A stretch of DNA of 64,000 nucleotides, taken from NCBI RefSeq assembly GCF_035222375.1, contig NW_026946363.1, forward strand, positions 4,092,001-4,156,000, written 5' to 3'. The notes beneath the pieces are model-generated. The model was not told where the DNA came from, did not search any database, and worked only from the letters and a program-made list of their open reading frames with translations. Source of the DNA: Podospora pseudocomata (Eukaryota > Ascomycota > Sordariomycetes > Sordariales > Podosporaceae). Made by a program: the position numbers and the translations under genes. Of the stretch, positions 44,154 through 56,972 are shown one piece after another (the stretch's first letter is position 1; each line of letters begins with the position of its first letter).

Positions 44154-47100
44154 TATTAGATGTGTAATATTCTCTGACCGCGGTGGTGGTGCGACAGTGT
44201 GCTGGGAGCTGTTTGATGGTGAGGTTGAGATGGGCCAAGCTGCTCAACGAGCATTCTATGGAGTGCGATGTGATTGGCCACTCGCCCGCTCGAACTGGGA
44301 GGGCTTGGCAATGAGGGGTTTTGCTCTGAATGGTGGGAGAAGGACCGAAAAAGCGGGGGTCCGAAGTTCTGTAAAGAACCAGCAAATGCAACCGGCGGGG
44401 AAAAGAGCAGCCGAGTTCAGTGCTTTCAAGATAGAAGAGGATCTTGTTGAGGCAGAAGTGTTGTGTGGACCACCGTGAAGATGTATTCATATGAAAGTAA
44501 GAAGGTATGTCGACCCATAGACTCTAGATTTGGTTGGCAGGCTGCCCGTCCGCGACCCAGGATCGCCTGCGAATCTTAAAGCGGCGGAAGCCCTTCTGTA
44601 AGGCGTCCAGTCCCGGTGGTGGTTCGCAATTGGGCCGCCATCCAGCAGAGCCGCAATTCTTTTGACACCCCGCAGCTCCAACCTCTTTTTGCTCCTGCCT
44701 GGCAACACTACCACTCTTCTCACCGAAACCTTCGCTCAAGAGAGGTGCAGGCTTTGCACTTTATTGGCGTGATTGAGTGTCCTTGTCCCCAGGCAATCTG
44801 GGATTCATGTTCCCTAGGCTCTGGTCAGACATCACTCCCACGTCAACCGGTGTCTGCAATGAAAGAGATTATGGTTCCAAATAAGTTGTGACGGGTCTCT
44901 ATCGGCTATTTCTGCCTCCCCAACTGGACCTCCTGTTATGCATGGCACGCACTGGCCAGACTCTCGTCCCATCCTTTACCTTTCTTTGATGACACAGTCA
45001 TCCTGCCCGAAGTCACACTCCATAAAATGCAGCCAACTACTCGATACGCCATATTCAAAGAACATGAACGGAGTGATAGCACATTGGAAGGAACACGTCG
45101 GAATTGGCAGGCATAGTTGGGAACTGTTAAGGGCAGCGAGGGCTGACACAGACGGATGGAATTCCATCTTGCATTCCATAATCATTCTCTATTCCTTCCA
45201 TTCTCTCCGTCTGTTTAGCTATTTCGTGTGTATATTCACTCACAGCTCACAGCATTGGTGGCAACTTGACAGACAACATTCCACCAAATGTGATTGGTTA
45301 GCCCTCGGAGGCATCCTGTTATAAGTGGCGTGTGGCCAATCATCTGTGGCGCCTTGATAACGACTGCAGCTGGAAAGTTCCAACCCGATATCTCTTTGAG
45401 CTCAAGATGGTCTCGAACCCGGCCTTTGCCCCTTGATTTCAGCTTCCTCGAGACTCTGCTATTAATCACAAAGACGCTAAATAGTCATCAGGCCATTTCT
45501 GCACGACCAACCTCCGAAGCATCAGCGTGCCATGAACCTTGGACTCGACCCTTGAGGCCTCAACTCGGTTGTGTCTGCTAGTCGAGATTTGGAGGATTAT
45601 CGCCGAAGCCGTTGTGTTGCGGAACGAAGGGGGCGAGTTGGGTTTTCGAGGCGCCTCTTTTGGGCGAGGATATCAGCGAATCGTGAGGGCAAGGTAGTCG
45701 CTCATTCGGCCCTTCAGTACAACGCTCGTATCGAACCGCTTCATCAGACCTCAAACCCTCCTTAGCGACTTTTCGTGGCGATTATTATGGGTCAACTTGC
45801 ACGTCAACTTGTCGGGCACCTTGTCTAGGCAGCGGCTGCCTATCGTCACTATTTTGAAGGCTGTTGTGTGAGAGTTTGGGGACACGGCACACGAGAGGAC
45901 GGTCACTCGTCCGGAGATGGTGAGGAAGGCGGCGAGGGCGAAATTAGAGCAGTAGCGGGGAGGAACAGGTCTCGCGCTGCAGTTGGTTTACCGCATGATT
46001 TGGGTTAGTGAGTCATGGGATGTGTGGGGGATTGGTGGGATTGACCCAGCAGGAGATTGAGAAGCAGGGAGTGAAGCGAATCCCGTCACCAAGAGCCAGT
46101 GAGGATGTTTAGCTTGGTGTCAATGTTCTGAACTGTGACACGTCGGTTCAAGTGGTCGGCGACATGTTGTGCCTATCAAAGGTGCAGTTTAGGGCCAATT
46201 TTGATGCCGTCTTCTCTTTTGACGGCACCGATATTGGGGAACATCTCGAAGGCCATTGTTGTGGTGGCTGGAATGACTTTCTGTGGCTACCTATGGATGG
46301 ATGGGAAAGGGTCATGGCAAAATCCCCAGGACTGGCATCACGAGCAGTTGGCCAAGTGAGCATGTGTCTGCCGATGATGGCCAAGTAACAGATGCAAGGC
46401 ATCATCATCTGTCCACTCTGTCACACCTTCAGAGTATTTGACAAATTTGCAGTGAGTTCAGCATAAGCAACATGTCTTCATTCACAAAATCTCCGCTATT
46501 TGATACCCACTGCGCAGCACTTGTCACCGCATTGACGAAAATTCTGATCGCGGTCAAGGTCACACCGGTAGCCATGTCAACAAACAGTTTGATGGCTCAA
46601 CCGGGTCAGCAGTTACAGGGCGTGGCGAGGGCTTCCATCAGCAAAATCGAAAGCCAGCATACACAAACCATGGAGGATGCCCTGCTCGCGTCTGCAACAC
46701 TCCTTGCTTTGCCTTAGCTTGTCAACCGCTATATCTCTGGCACCACCGGCAACTCAAATACCAGCACCATCAGCTTACGCCCCAATATCAGCCCTGTTTG
46801 CCCGCCAATTGCATTTTCCCGCCTTCTGCGTTTGCTTGAGTTCAGGCAATTCTGCAGTTGGTTCAGGTACTCCATCTGTGCCATATTACCGCACTCACAA
46901 TCACCAACCGACCGAGTCCGGTGCACCCAGCATACATGCAAGCTCCAGGTCGCGAGTTGATGGTGAAACACAACTCACCGACTTACGCCTCAACTGAGCC
47001 CGATGTTTCTATCTCTTCATTCCTCTAACCTTGCTGGAACTCAGAAGGTTTCGGTCAACACCAACCTCCCCTAGCTGCAGAGCAATTGCCGGTTGTGTCC

Positions 47101-50100
47101 CTGCGGAGTAAGTTAACTCCGAGCCCTCACGTCACGTAGGATTACATAGAGCCGTAAGCTTCTTCTCGGTGGGTGTCTAATCGGAACGCATCCTGTCCTC
47201 ACCGCTCTTGCGCCGGTATGCTCTCCCGGCACGGTCCGAGATGCTAGTCACAAGTCTGCGTCGTCGTTCCGATGAGAAGCCAGGGGTTCTCCACAGCACG
47301 CTGCCTTCCGGTCTCGCTCATTATGACGCCGCTATTGACAAGTTGAAGCTATCGACTGCAGGACAACTCATACTACTTCATCCCTTGCATCAAAAGCGCA
47401 ATTGAGGAGGTTTTTCAAGGTTGGAGGGTTGGATCGGGTTGACATGCATACTCATCTCTTCATTGGAACTCTAGAAGGAGAATTCACTCCGTTGTTCAGA
47501 ACTATTCTCTTTCGTCTCTCATGTTGAAGACAACAATATACATCTTTCCATCATCAGGGTAGCTCCAGGTCGGCTTAATAGGCCTCATGCAGGTAGCCGT
47601 CAGCAGAGCATGGTTTCACCAGCCTACTGTAAGGTTGGCTTTGGTGCCGATGTTACACCACCATGCCAACTGCCGGCCAGGCTGAGACATGGCTGCTTCC
47701 CATTGGGAAAAGAACCGACGTCATTTGATGTGAGGCTTCTGTGGCGTACTCTTAGTCTCTCATGAATAGCCCTCTACTTGGACTACCATCGCCATATCTA
47801 TGTCTCATATGTTGTTTGCCCGGGTATGTACACGTACAAAACTCAGAGACTTCAGAAAGCATCAAATCTATAGGCGCGGATGAAGATTCAATCTGGGTAT
47901 GGGTGCCACGAAAAGCCCAAGTTCTGCATGTATTGCGTGCATTGAGCCAACCGCAAACTGGGAGAAAGGGCTTGCCCTTTTGGGGTTTGGCTTTGCACGA
48001 CGTAAATGAGGTGTTTTGTAGCTGTTGGGAGGAGGATGTGTGACAAGGAGGGTGGTGACGGTTGCTTAGTTAGCTACTCCCTGGCATTGCTCAAGGTTTT
48101 GGGGGGGCAGTGCTCAAAGTATGAGAAACTTCGAGATGATTAGTGCTGGGAAAATTGCTTGAAGTGTTGTTGAACTAGCAATGTTGTTTGTGGGGGGCTA
48201 ATGTGTCACCTTCTGGTTGGCAGTTGTCTGCAAAAGACCGAAAGTAGTATCAGCCTTGCAGAACCATAAAGCAACTACACCCAAAAATGACTTTTAATCT
48301 ATACAGAAAAGATGATGGGCTGGCTTCACCAGTTTACTATGAATCTGGCTCCTAAGATACAAGAATCAGTTAGTGACAGGTTGGGGAACAACTCAACGAC
48401 ACCACACTGAGAACAGTTCGTATTCGTTGTTCCAATTGCGTTCCATCCTCTATTACACTCAGCTCGTTTCCAATCTACGTTGGCACTGACAATGATCATC
48501 ATGAGCATCACGAGCATCATCATCATCCTAGTAGCCTTGCTCCTTATTAAAAACTGGAATCACTGGCTTCGAGAAGAATTCCGAAAGAGGCATCTCAGTG
48601 CTCTTCTGACCTACTCTAGTCACTCACATTGTCCAGGAGCCTTACCATTTCATTGCTCTTCCATTCCTTTGGCCTTCGCTACGTGGTTGCAAGACATTTT
48701 TACCCCAACTCAACCAACTTGCTGGCATGTGAACGACTCCAAAATGTCTCGTTGTCATGTGGATTCACCAGACATACGAACCAAATACTCCAACAGGCCC
48801 TCAGCCCGGTTCGGTCATCAAACTCCAATAGGTTACCAGATCCTCAAGCTCCATGATCTTCACGGCACACGTGGCAGCCCACTAGTAAAGCAAGGTCTGC
48901 TGTTAACCTTCCAACCCATCCCTAGTGGCTCCCTATGAGTGTTGCCCTAAGAGGCAGAAGCACAAGTGCTGGAGAGAAATTGAGCAGACCAATTGGAAGC
49001 ATTGTTAGCGAGCAAAGATCGATTGCATGGGTCACGACCTCACCTTAACAGTACCCTCGCAGACGGTGCAAGGTACGCTCCAGATTCAGAAGCTCTGTGA
49101 ATATTACAGCTATCTGCCGTGTAACAAAGGGTCGTACCCCCACCCTCCAACTGCAGCGTTACATCAACCTCCCACCTATCAAGAACAATCTGAAAGACAC
49201 GCACAAATATCGTACCATTCTGGAGTCTCACCATCACACATTCAAATTATCCCGAGCAGCATCTTTACACCAAACTGTAGCACGATCCCGCTTAGGTACC
49301 ACTCTTCTTCTGCATAGAACCCCCAATTGGGCATTCCGGTGTCTGGGTAAGGTGTCGCTCGTCGTACATCGGTCGGTAACTACCGGGCCCCATTCCCGTT
49401 TGTCTAGAACATGGTTGTCCAAGACGGAAACTCTCACAGCTCAACAAGGCAGACTGCTTTCCCACCGACTCAGCTCGCCGCATTAGAGCTAGGTCAAGTG
49501 ATTCGTGTCGCCTTTCCTTTCGCTGACAACACTACCTTATCCACAATATCAAACATGAACCCCCCATTACCTAAAATGCAATCTATCGGCATTCGGTGAT
49601 GTCACATTCATCGGCTCTTGCCCTCTTTCTGGTAGGTATGATGGGAGGTTGCTGTCATTCTTTCGGATAAGAGCTGGTCAAGCGAATCCCCCTCATCCGG
49701 TTGGTCGCCTTACCAGCCTAGCGACTGCCTACATATCTCTTTACCTTGGTAGTAACAACCCAGCAATCAGAGCATCAAAGTTGACTTCGCATTCGCGCAA
49801 TACCTTGACACTTAGGCAGGGCTGCATATACCTAGACATGTAGTAGATGCAGAGCACCCCGCTATGATCAGGCATCCCTGCAGCCACGCCAGATCCGATC
49901 CGGTGAGTTAAAGCAACCCAGGGCACAAGGAAGGCTTGCCCGGAGACAAGCATGGTTCGAGATTCCAAAGGATCAATTGGCCTTGTACGAACCCATCCCA
50001 TCGATCCCAAAACTCGGTGTCTCGTAGGCCTGATCGTAAACACCTACTTGCTTTCCTCGAAGGACCGTAGCGCAAGGCGTCCAGTCCGCAGTACCTAGTC

Positions 50101-53100
50101 AAAGCACCAAGGCGAGCTTGTTTGTTCGCCGGAACGCACAAAAATGAGGTCAAACAAAAGCTTCAGACCAAGAAAGGAATCAAAGAACACCGAGAAGCTG
50201 AGCCAACGACGACTCTGCGTTGGAGACAACTTGCATCAAGGCGACCCGGATTTCGGAGCTGACCCAAGCTGTCGGGTCCAGCTAATATCAAGGAATCTGA
50301 CAGGTATAAGGCTGAGCAGGTGCTGATAAGCTGGTTATTTTTGAGATGATGGGGGCTAAGGCGGCGTAGGGCGGTGCAATACATGTGAGCATTTCTCACT
50401 GTGTCAGAAGTAACGAGAGCAGTCATGATTCTCGGTGTCGATGGAGGTCCAGAAGTCGGACAACCTTGGAAGCTTGGCAAGGCGCCAACGGTTTTCTTGT
50501 GGGGACAGCGGGCATCATTGTGGGGTCCTTTCCCTTCGTAGCACAGCCAATGGTTCTCTTCCCCCGCTTAGTGAAGCCCCTGAGCTGAACAACCTCACCA
50601 CACCGACCTCTACACCGACGAAAAGCGAATCAAGGCACAGAGCATGTGGCGTTATCCTTTCAGCTCAAAATTGATACATCTCTCGCCTTTCTACTCGTAT
50701 CAAAGCCGTCGCCTTGTTTCCTCAGCTCTCCACGGGCAAAGGCGGGGCGGTCAGTCGGAGAGTCACAAGCGGAGAATATAACCCGTCATTCGGCTGTCAG
50801 AAAAGAAAGAAAAAAACCAGAGTATTGGACGACAGTTCTTCCCGATGTCTGAGAATGTTGCCGTCAGATGCTTGTCGGTGAAGGAGAGAGGAAGGTGCCA
50901 GTTCTCAAAAGCTGTAGAACCGCTCGTGGTTTCCGTAACACGATTTGGTGAACGGAGCTGAGGAGGGGGGCGGAGCTTGAAATGCTGGTCTCTACCATAT
51001 GGCCACGCGGCCGCGATGTTGTAAGTGAGAATAAAGGATCAGAAGTTATAGACGAATTAATTTTTCAGCATGAATGAAAGACGCTTCTAAAAATGCGGGG
51101 TAACCCGCGCTGCGGCTCAAACAGGATTTCCCCAGGGATTGCGCGCGGGTTGGGGGCGGCCGCGGACAGTTTCATCGTTTTGGATGCCTTTTCTCCTGCA
51201 GGCGGCGTTCGGCTCATGTTTGAATGTCTCAAGGCCCACCAATCCGAAGTCTAACCCGGAGTCCCGTGCCGGAACCTTTTGATCCGCATGAGAATAAGGT
51301 TTTGGGGGCGCAGAAAGAATTTGGACCGGAGCCGGCCCTGAAATCTAGGGCACCTGATGCTGGGGGCATTCCGGTCTCCCCGCCATGTCCTGTTGCCTTG
51401 CGCTTTTTATTGGTAGCTTCTCGTCCCTTGACGGGCGCTGAAGTGGTGGTAGATGACGACGACTCAGATATCCCCCCGTCGATTTGAAGATTTGTTGGGA
51501 ACGGGCACGGGGCGCTGTCTATGAAAGCTTATCGTCGGAGGCCCTTCCCAGTAAAAAGAAGGAGAATCCGCTTCATATACACAAGCTTTGCCTAAGTTTG
51601 GGCAGTGCTCTTCCTCGACGGCGTGGTTACGTCGTCGTTCCAGAAAGCCGGGCCGACCCGGGCCCCGTATCGGGGGCGCAGCCAGTCAAACGGGTCTCTT
51701 GTCTGGGTTTGGGCGCCGACAACATGAGACTCGCATGAACTGACTGGAAGCCTGGACTTTACGGAGAAGCGGTCCATTCCATCACGTCCGGTGATACTGC
51801 TTGCTGCTTTAAACCAGACTAAACATATCCCATCTGGTGTCCGCTGGGCGAAGCTTGACCGACACAAAAGCATACCACTAAACATCTCACCTGTCTCTGA
51901 TAGGAAACATCCAATGGTCATATCTCAACGACCGGTTGCCTTGCCCCAGGCTCCTTGGTCTCAAGTTTGAAATGTTGTTGAGTCGTCAGGAGCGATTGGT
52001 TGCAAGCATCCCATTGAGGGAATACATCGGGTTACCCACGCCTGTTGTGTCTCCGAGAACAAGGTGTGGCTTCCGTCGTGTGAACGTGTTCCGACTTTAA
52101 GCTGGTGACCAAGAAGCTTGTGACTGTTCACATGCATTTCATATAGTTTCTGTAACCACTGCAAGTATCCCGTATCGATGCAGTCAATCATGCAATCTCG
52201 TAACCCACCGCATCAGCAGCCAGACGAATTCGAATATGGCTGCATATTGTGATATATGCTGTGTGTGGGGTGGTGATGGTACGGTGTACGACCTGGGGAG
52301 TTCTCGAGTCCTGCCCCCGTGGTCGAGTCTGCAGTGATTTCGCACGACGTCGATGGGGGTCTAGTACCCGGACCACGCCAGTATTACCGCGCCACAAGTT
52401 AGCCACAACCAGTGATTGGGGGGAGAGTACATGATTGTTTATTATCCTATGCGGCATGAGTGCATTGCTTGTGCGTTGTGTGTAAGCGAGAGAATATCTG
52501 CAGGAAACTTGGTAATGGTTGTAGGTGACCTGAGCTATCGCCATCGCCAGTCTACAAGGCATATTGCAAGCGGTATACCACCTCAAAACTTGGATGAAGC
52601 CATTTACTGCAGACCCTTGGTCACAGTGAGACATGTTCGGAAATCATTTGCAGTCTGTTGTTGCCTTGGACTTGTTAAACTACCTCCAGAATGGGTAGAT
52701 TTCGCCGCGATTAGCCATAAGAGCGTACACATGAAGTCAGGCAGCTGAACAATGATCATTTCCGGTGATTGGCATGCAATTTGTGCCGATATTTCGTGCA
52801 TCATGATTTGTCGAGAAGAACCAAGTGGGAAAAAGAGGTCCTATGGGATGGTTCTGTGGAGGTTTAGACTAATGAAGATATTGCTTGGATGTCTCGAGGA
52901 CCTACAAGTGTTTTGATAGATACAAATGATGATTCATCTGAGATTGATGAGGTTGCTGGTGGCGTTAGGTGATAGTTTAGAGCAGTTCAGTGGTGATGGA
53001 GACGATAGTGTCGGCATGAACAAGAAGAGATCAACAATGACGAAGTCGGGTCGGTGTTGTTGAGTACTCAGCAAAGAAGTACAACGATCCCAGCAACAGG

Positions 53101-53972
53101 CCTCACCCTCAAAGTCGCATCTCCAAGCTCCTTCCTTTATCACAGCCCAGGGTCCTTCCTTCCCAACAGAACCCAGGTTCCTTCTCTCCTAGCACAACCT
53201 CGGCATATATACCAGTCTACACACCCAGCTTCTAATAGCATCTCCAATATCTTGACCATGGCGCCCTTGTGGTCCGGTCAAATGATCAGGATATAGAGCT
53301 GCTGTTAACCCCCCCCAACGTCGGCTTCAGCTTGCAACCGACAGCCCCCGAGTTCGATCCCCCCTCAAGTAAAACCTTTCACAACTGGGTTTTCGTAACC
53401 CGCCCATTGGGGCTGGCGAGTTTTTTGCATTTTTTGCGACATTTCTCACCTAGTGACTCCCATTTCCTCTGTGTATATGTGTCAAATATATTGGAGATTG
53501 GTGGCCATCATGAAGTTCATGAACCTTTATGGCTAATATGGAAGTTTTTGACATCGCGAACATCATGGTTAGCACGGGCATCATGGAGGTGACAGCATCT
53601 CGTATTTATCCGATCGTGTCTGCCCATGTCTTGGTGGTCGACAGAAAGCAAGGCTAGTGCAAGAAGGGTTAATCGACAATGGTTAGCGGTACGAGATAGT
53701 CATTTATATTGCTCTCAACAGTTCAAAATCGATATTATTTGGTATTAGCATCGTCAGAATAGCCGTCCAACCTGGTGTTAAGGATGCTTGAACTAGAAGC
53801 CACGCCACAGATTCAGCGTCTGGTTGAGATTTTCCAACCAAAAAGCCTAGAACTACGACACACCAAATAGCCAAAGGGATGTCATAACAGCCGTCAATTA
53901 AATTTAACATATGTATCTATTCCCCCATTCCCGATCCTCTTGTACATATACAAACCCCTTTTATCGTCCCAT
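44154..53972. other. 9.8-kb gene desert
   Basis: The longest stretch without a supported gene. Weak candidates: an 81-residue frame at 46472-46717 (+) with a fair start context, and a frame from ATG 48492 (+) whose first ~25 residues form a hydrophobic helix (SITSIIIILVALLLI). Neither has splice or family support. Base composition stays near balanced, so it does not look like a strongly RIP-mutated transposon. I found no terminal repeats, tRNA or rRNA by eye. The first few hundred bases hold the promoter of the EST1-like gene. Confidence 0.45.
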
Positions 53973-56972
53973 CTACATCGGCGCACTCCACCTCAAGTTG
54001 ATCTGCTTTTTCCTCACCTGTAAAGATGAATTGTTAGCCACAATCCCCATAATATGCAAGAAAAGTAAGCTTACCATAGGGCCCAACATAGTCACACCAA
54101 CAAACAACGCCAACACCGTCGACACAAGCGACACCTTGTTGAAACCTTTCCCAAGGATATCAAACAAGAAGCTAGGAGTGACTCTTGTGCCGAAAATATC
54201 CACACCATAGGCAAACACGAGACTGGTGCTTTCAACAATAGCCGGCGACGTAATAATTTTCTTGATACCAACGACATCCCTCTCGTGCGTGATAACGCTC
54301 TTGGGGTCGATCTCAATCGCGGGATGGTATCTGAACAAACCCTCCTCGATCTCAGCAGGCGTAGCATCGCGACCCACAGGACGGCGAGGCTCGAGGAGCA
54401 TTCTTGGGATGCCCATGATACCATGGTTCTCGGGCAGGTAGGCGAGGATATGGCGAGTGGTAATCCCTTGCCTGGTCTGCGAGACCTGCAGGGCCGAGAT
54501 AGGAGCGCCCATGATGTAAGTCTGGGAAACTACCGAAGGCAGGGCGACACCAGTGGGGACATCGACAGGGTCGAGGGAGGAGAAGGTCGAGGCATCACCA
54601 AGCGGGCCGCGGTCATTAGTCTCCTCGCTTTCGTAGAGATCCGAAACAGCAATCTGGTAGCCTTTGAGAGACTGAGCCGAGTTATCACGCAGTGTGTACT
54701 GCCCGAAGAACGAGCAGACGAACCAGTTCTCAGCCATGGCGCACTCGACCGGCTTAGCGGGGTCGACACCGTTGTACTTGGCCGAGGAAAGGATTTGGCC
54801 AGACACAGTGTCAAGAAGGTAGACAGTGAGGGTCCAGGTCTTGTCGTCGATGGCGGCAACAACAATAGTGTTCGGGTTCAAGTACTTGTACTTGACTGTG
54901 CGGTCGCCAAGAACGCGGCCAATCGAAGCAACAGCATCGTGTGAGGGCCTGGTAGCGATGCTGACGACGCGCTGATTCTCAGGCAAGGAGAAGATCCAAG
55001 ACGTAGATTCATGAGCGGTGGTACCATCAGGAATGAAGACGACACCCTTCAGTTCGCCATCGGCACCACGAGTGACAACAGTCTGCTTCGGAGCCTTATC
55101 AATAGGGAGATCACCAATCTTGCCGTCTAGGCCAATGCGTAGGAGACGTGGGCCAGAAGCGGTGTCAATGATAGCAGTGCTCTGAGTTGTTGCTTCGGAG
55201 CTGGGCGCCTTAGCGCTAATAACTTGACCCGTCTCGGTCTTCAAGACCACAAAGTCATTGTGAGCACCGAGGATTGTGACCTCACCCGATGACTCGTTGA
55301 CCAGGATTCCCTTGACATCCCACTTCTGGCCCTTGGAAATCTGGAATGCCCTCTTTTGCCAGACAGCAGCGCCAGAGTTACCAATGTCAAGCCCGTAAAC
55401 CATACCGCGCTTGGTGGCAAGAATGACCAGCTTGTGGAAGCCAAAGCTGTCACGCGACAGCTTTCCAGCCGAAGAAGTGACATCGGTGCCGGCGATGCTG
55501 CTAATCAACCTCGCGGGCACATTGTTGAGGTAAGCAGGGAGGTACTGGAGATCGTTGATATGGCGCTTGACGCGATGAATATAAGCTTGAACCGGGTTGC
55601 TATGGGCCTCCTGTTCGAGAGACTTGGCCAGCTCTTCACTCTCAGGGATCTCAGCAAAGGTAGCAGCAACGCCTCCAGAAAGGCCTTCAGGGCGAGTCCA
55701 TCCGATCTCACCATTACGAACGAGAGCCCACTCGTCATCGGCAGTAAGGGCCGCAGACCGAACGGCATAGCTGCCATCAGCTCCAGCCTTCTTGATCACC
55801 TCAGATACTGCATGAATGGGAGCGACCTTGGAGTTGGTGTTCTTGAGGGGCCAGCGTCCAAGAACGCCGTGAGACTGGGATGAGACCAAAATCAACTCAT
55901 CCTCAGTGATACGCGTGAAGTACACGTTGGCTGAGATCGAGCTAGTTGCAAAAGCGCCCTTGCCTGGAAGCAGAGGCAGATCATACGCCTTGGCGATATG
56001 GCCAGTCTTCAGGTCGATGTGGTAAACCTCGCCCTTGTTGCCAGTCGCAGTCTTGCTGTGCACCAAGAAATGCGGCTGCGACTGAATCAGATGAGGAGCG
56101 TGAATCTCGACCTCAACAGTCCCCTCAACTAAAGGAAACTCCTGGCTCGTCTTCAAACCTAAAACGTTGACCCTCAAAGCCGTATGCTCAGCATCAGTCC
56201 AAGCCACAATCGGAGCCGCCGAGTTCGCGCCGACAAGCATGATATCTCCCTCGTCATTCAGGTTCGCCTTAGTCCCAATAACCAGCTCATCCAGCCTCTT
56301 CCCAGTAAGCGTATCCAGAGTCGTAACCTTGAGGCTGTACGCCCCCTTGGTCCCCTTCAAGAATACCACGAAAACCTTCTCAACATTCGTGCTGACTTGA
56401 AGCGGCACGTCCTTGGTCACCTCCCTGAACTCCCAAACCACATCCCCGTGAAGCGCATTCAACCGTCTCAACACTGTCTCCCCCTTCTCCTCCTCCTCAA
56501 AAAGCACCAGCACATCCTTCCTCTCCGCCTCCGTCATCTCCATCACCTCCAAATCCTTGACCTTCCCCGGAAACCTCGCCCAGAACGTATTCCTCCCCGT
56601 CACCGCGTCCCAGGCATGCACCTCACCTCCATAAGCACTAGCCACCCATCCCTCACCCTCGCCCGCCCTGGCGAACCCCTCTCCCACTGCCGTTTTATTG
56701 TTATTATCCCCCGCCAGAAACTGCCTCCAGACAACCCCGCCAGTACCCGGGTTTACAGCCCCCAACACGCCCTCATCACTCAATGTGTAAAGCAAACTTC
56801 CTTGCTCGTCTTTTCTGGGGCGGTGGAAAAAGGTTGTTTCCCTTTGCGGAAGGCCGAGGAGTTGGTAGTGGTAGTCAATATGGCCCACTTCATCTCTGAA
56901 GACGGCGCGGACGGCCGAAGGGAGGGCGAGCAGCCCTACTAAGAGGATTGTCGCGGAGGGCATGGCGAGCAT
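53973..56972 (-). CDS. EMC1: ER membrane protein complex subunit 1
   Basis: Largest lumenal subunit of the EMC insertase, which places membrane proteins into the ER membrane. The start is ATG 56972: it gives a signal peptide (LAMPSATILLVGLLALPSAVRA) directly before VFRDEVGHIDYHYQLLG. Exons 56972-54075 and 54017-53973 give 980 residues, close to human EMC1. The body is a PQQ-like beta-propeller (VWRQFLAGD, HAWDAVTG, YHIDLKTGHI), then the conserved C-terminal domain (YRHPAIEIDP, YGVDIFGTRVTPS), one membrane helix (SLVSTVLALFVGVTML) and a short basic tail. The 57-nt intron (GTAAGC, GGCTAAC branch, ACAG) lies exactly between helix and tail and leaves the frame open if retained; splicing gives LGPMVRKKQINLRW, like other fungal EMC1 ends. 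Confidence 0.95.
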   Translation of the reverse strand: MLAMPSATILLVGLLALPSAVRAVFRDEVGHIDYHYQLLGLPQRETTFFHRPRKDEQGSLLYTLSDEGVLGAVNPGTGGVVWRQFLAGDNNNKTAVGEGFARAGEGEGWVASAYGGEVHAWDAVTGRNTFWARFPGKVKDLEVMEMTEAERKDVLVLFEEEEKGETVLRRLNALHGDVVWEFREVTKDVPLQVSTNVEKVFVVFLKGTKGAYSLKVTTLDTLTGKRLDELVIGTKANLNDEGDIMLVGANSAAPIVAWTDAEHTALRVNVLGLKTSQEFPLVEGTVEVEIHAPHLIQSQPHFLVHSKTATGNKGEVYHIDLKTGHIAKAYDLPLLPGKGAFATSSISANVYFTRITEDELILVSSQSHGVLGRWPLKNTNSKVAPIHAVSEVIKKAGADGSYAVRSAALTADDEWALVRNGEIGWTRPEGLSGGVAATFAEIPESEELAKSLEQEAHSNPVQAYIHRVKRHINDLQYLPAYLNNVPARLISSIAGTDVTSSAGKLSRDSFGFHKLVILATKRGMVYGLDIGNSGAAVWQKRAFQISKGQKWDVKGILVNESSGEVTILGAHNDFVVLKTETGQVISAKAPSSEATTQSTAIIDTASGPRLLRIGLDGKIGDLPIDKAPKQTVVTRGADGELKGVVFIPDGTTAHESTSWIFSLPENQRVVSIATRPSHDAVASIGRVLGDRTVKYKYLNPNTIVVAAIDDKTWTLTVYLLDTVSGQILSSAKYNGVDPAKPVECAMAENWFVCSFFGQYTLRDNSAQSLKGYQIAVSDLYESEETNDRGPLGDASTFSSLDPVDVPTGVALPSVVSQTYIMGAPISALQVSQTRQGITTRHILAYLPENHGIMGIPRMLLEPRRPVGRDATPAEIEEGLFRYHPAIEIDPKSVITHERDVVGIKKIITSPAIVESTSLVFAYGVDIFGTRVTPSFLFDILGKGFNKVSLVSTVLALFVGVTMLGPMVSLLFLHIMGIVANNSSLQVRKKQINLRWSAPM

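Noticed and set aside
46472-46717. 81-residue frame with a fair start context
   Set aside because: No family, no splice support, lies in the gene desert; too short to defend.
48492-48938. Frame beginning with a hydrophobic helix
   Set aside because: The helix is made of ATC/ATG repeats and the rest looks random, so a real membrane protein is not supported.
56184-56942. 252-residue open frame on the plus strand
   Set aside because: Antisense to the EMC1 N-terminal half.
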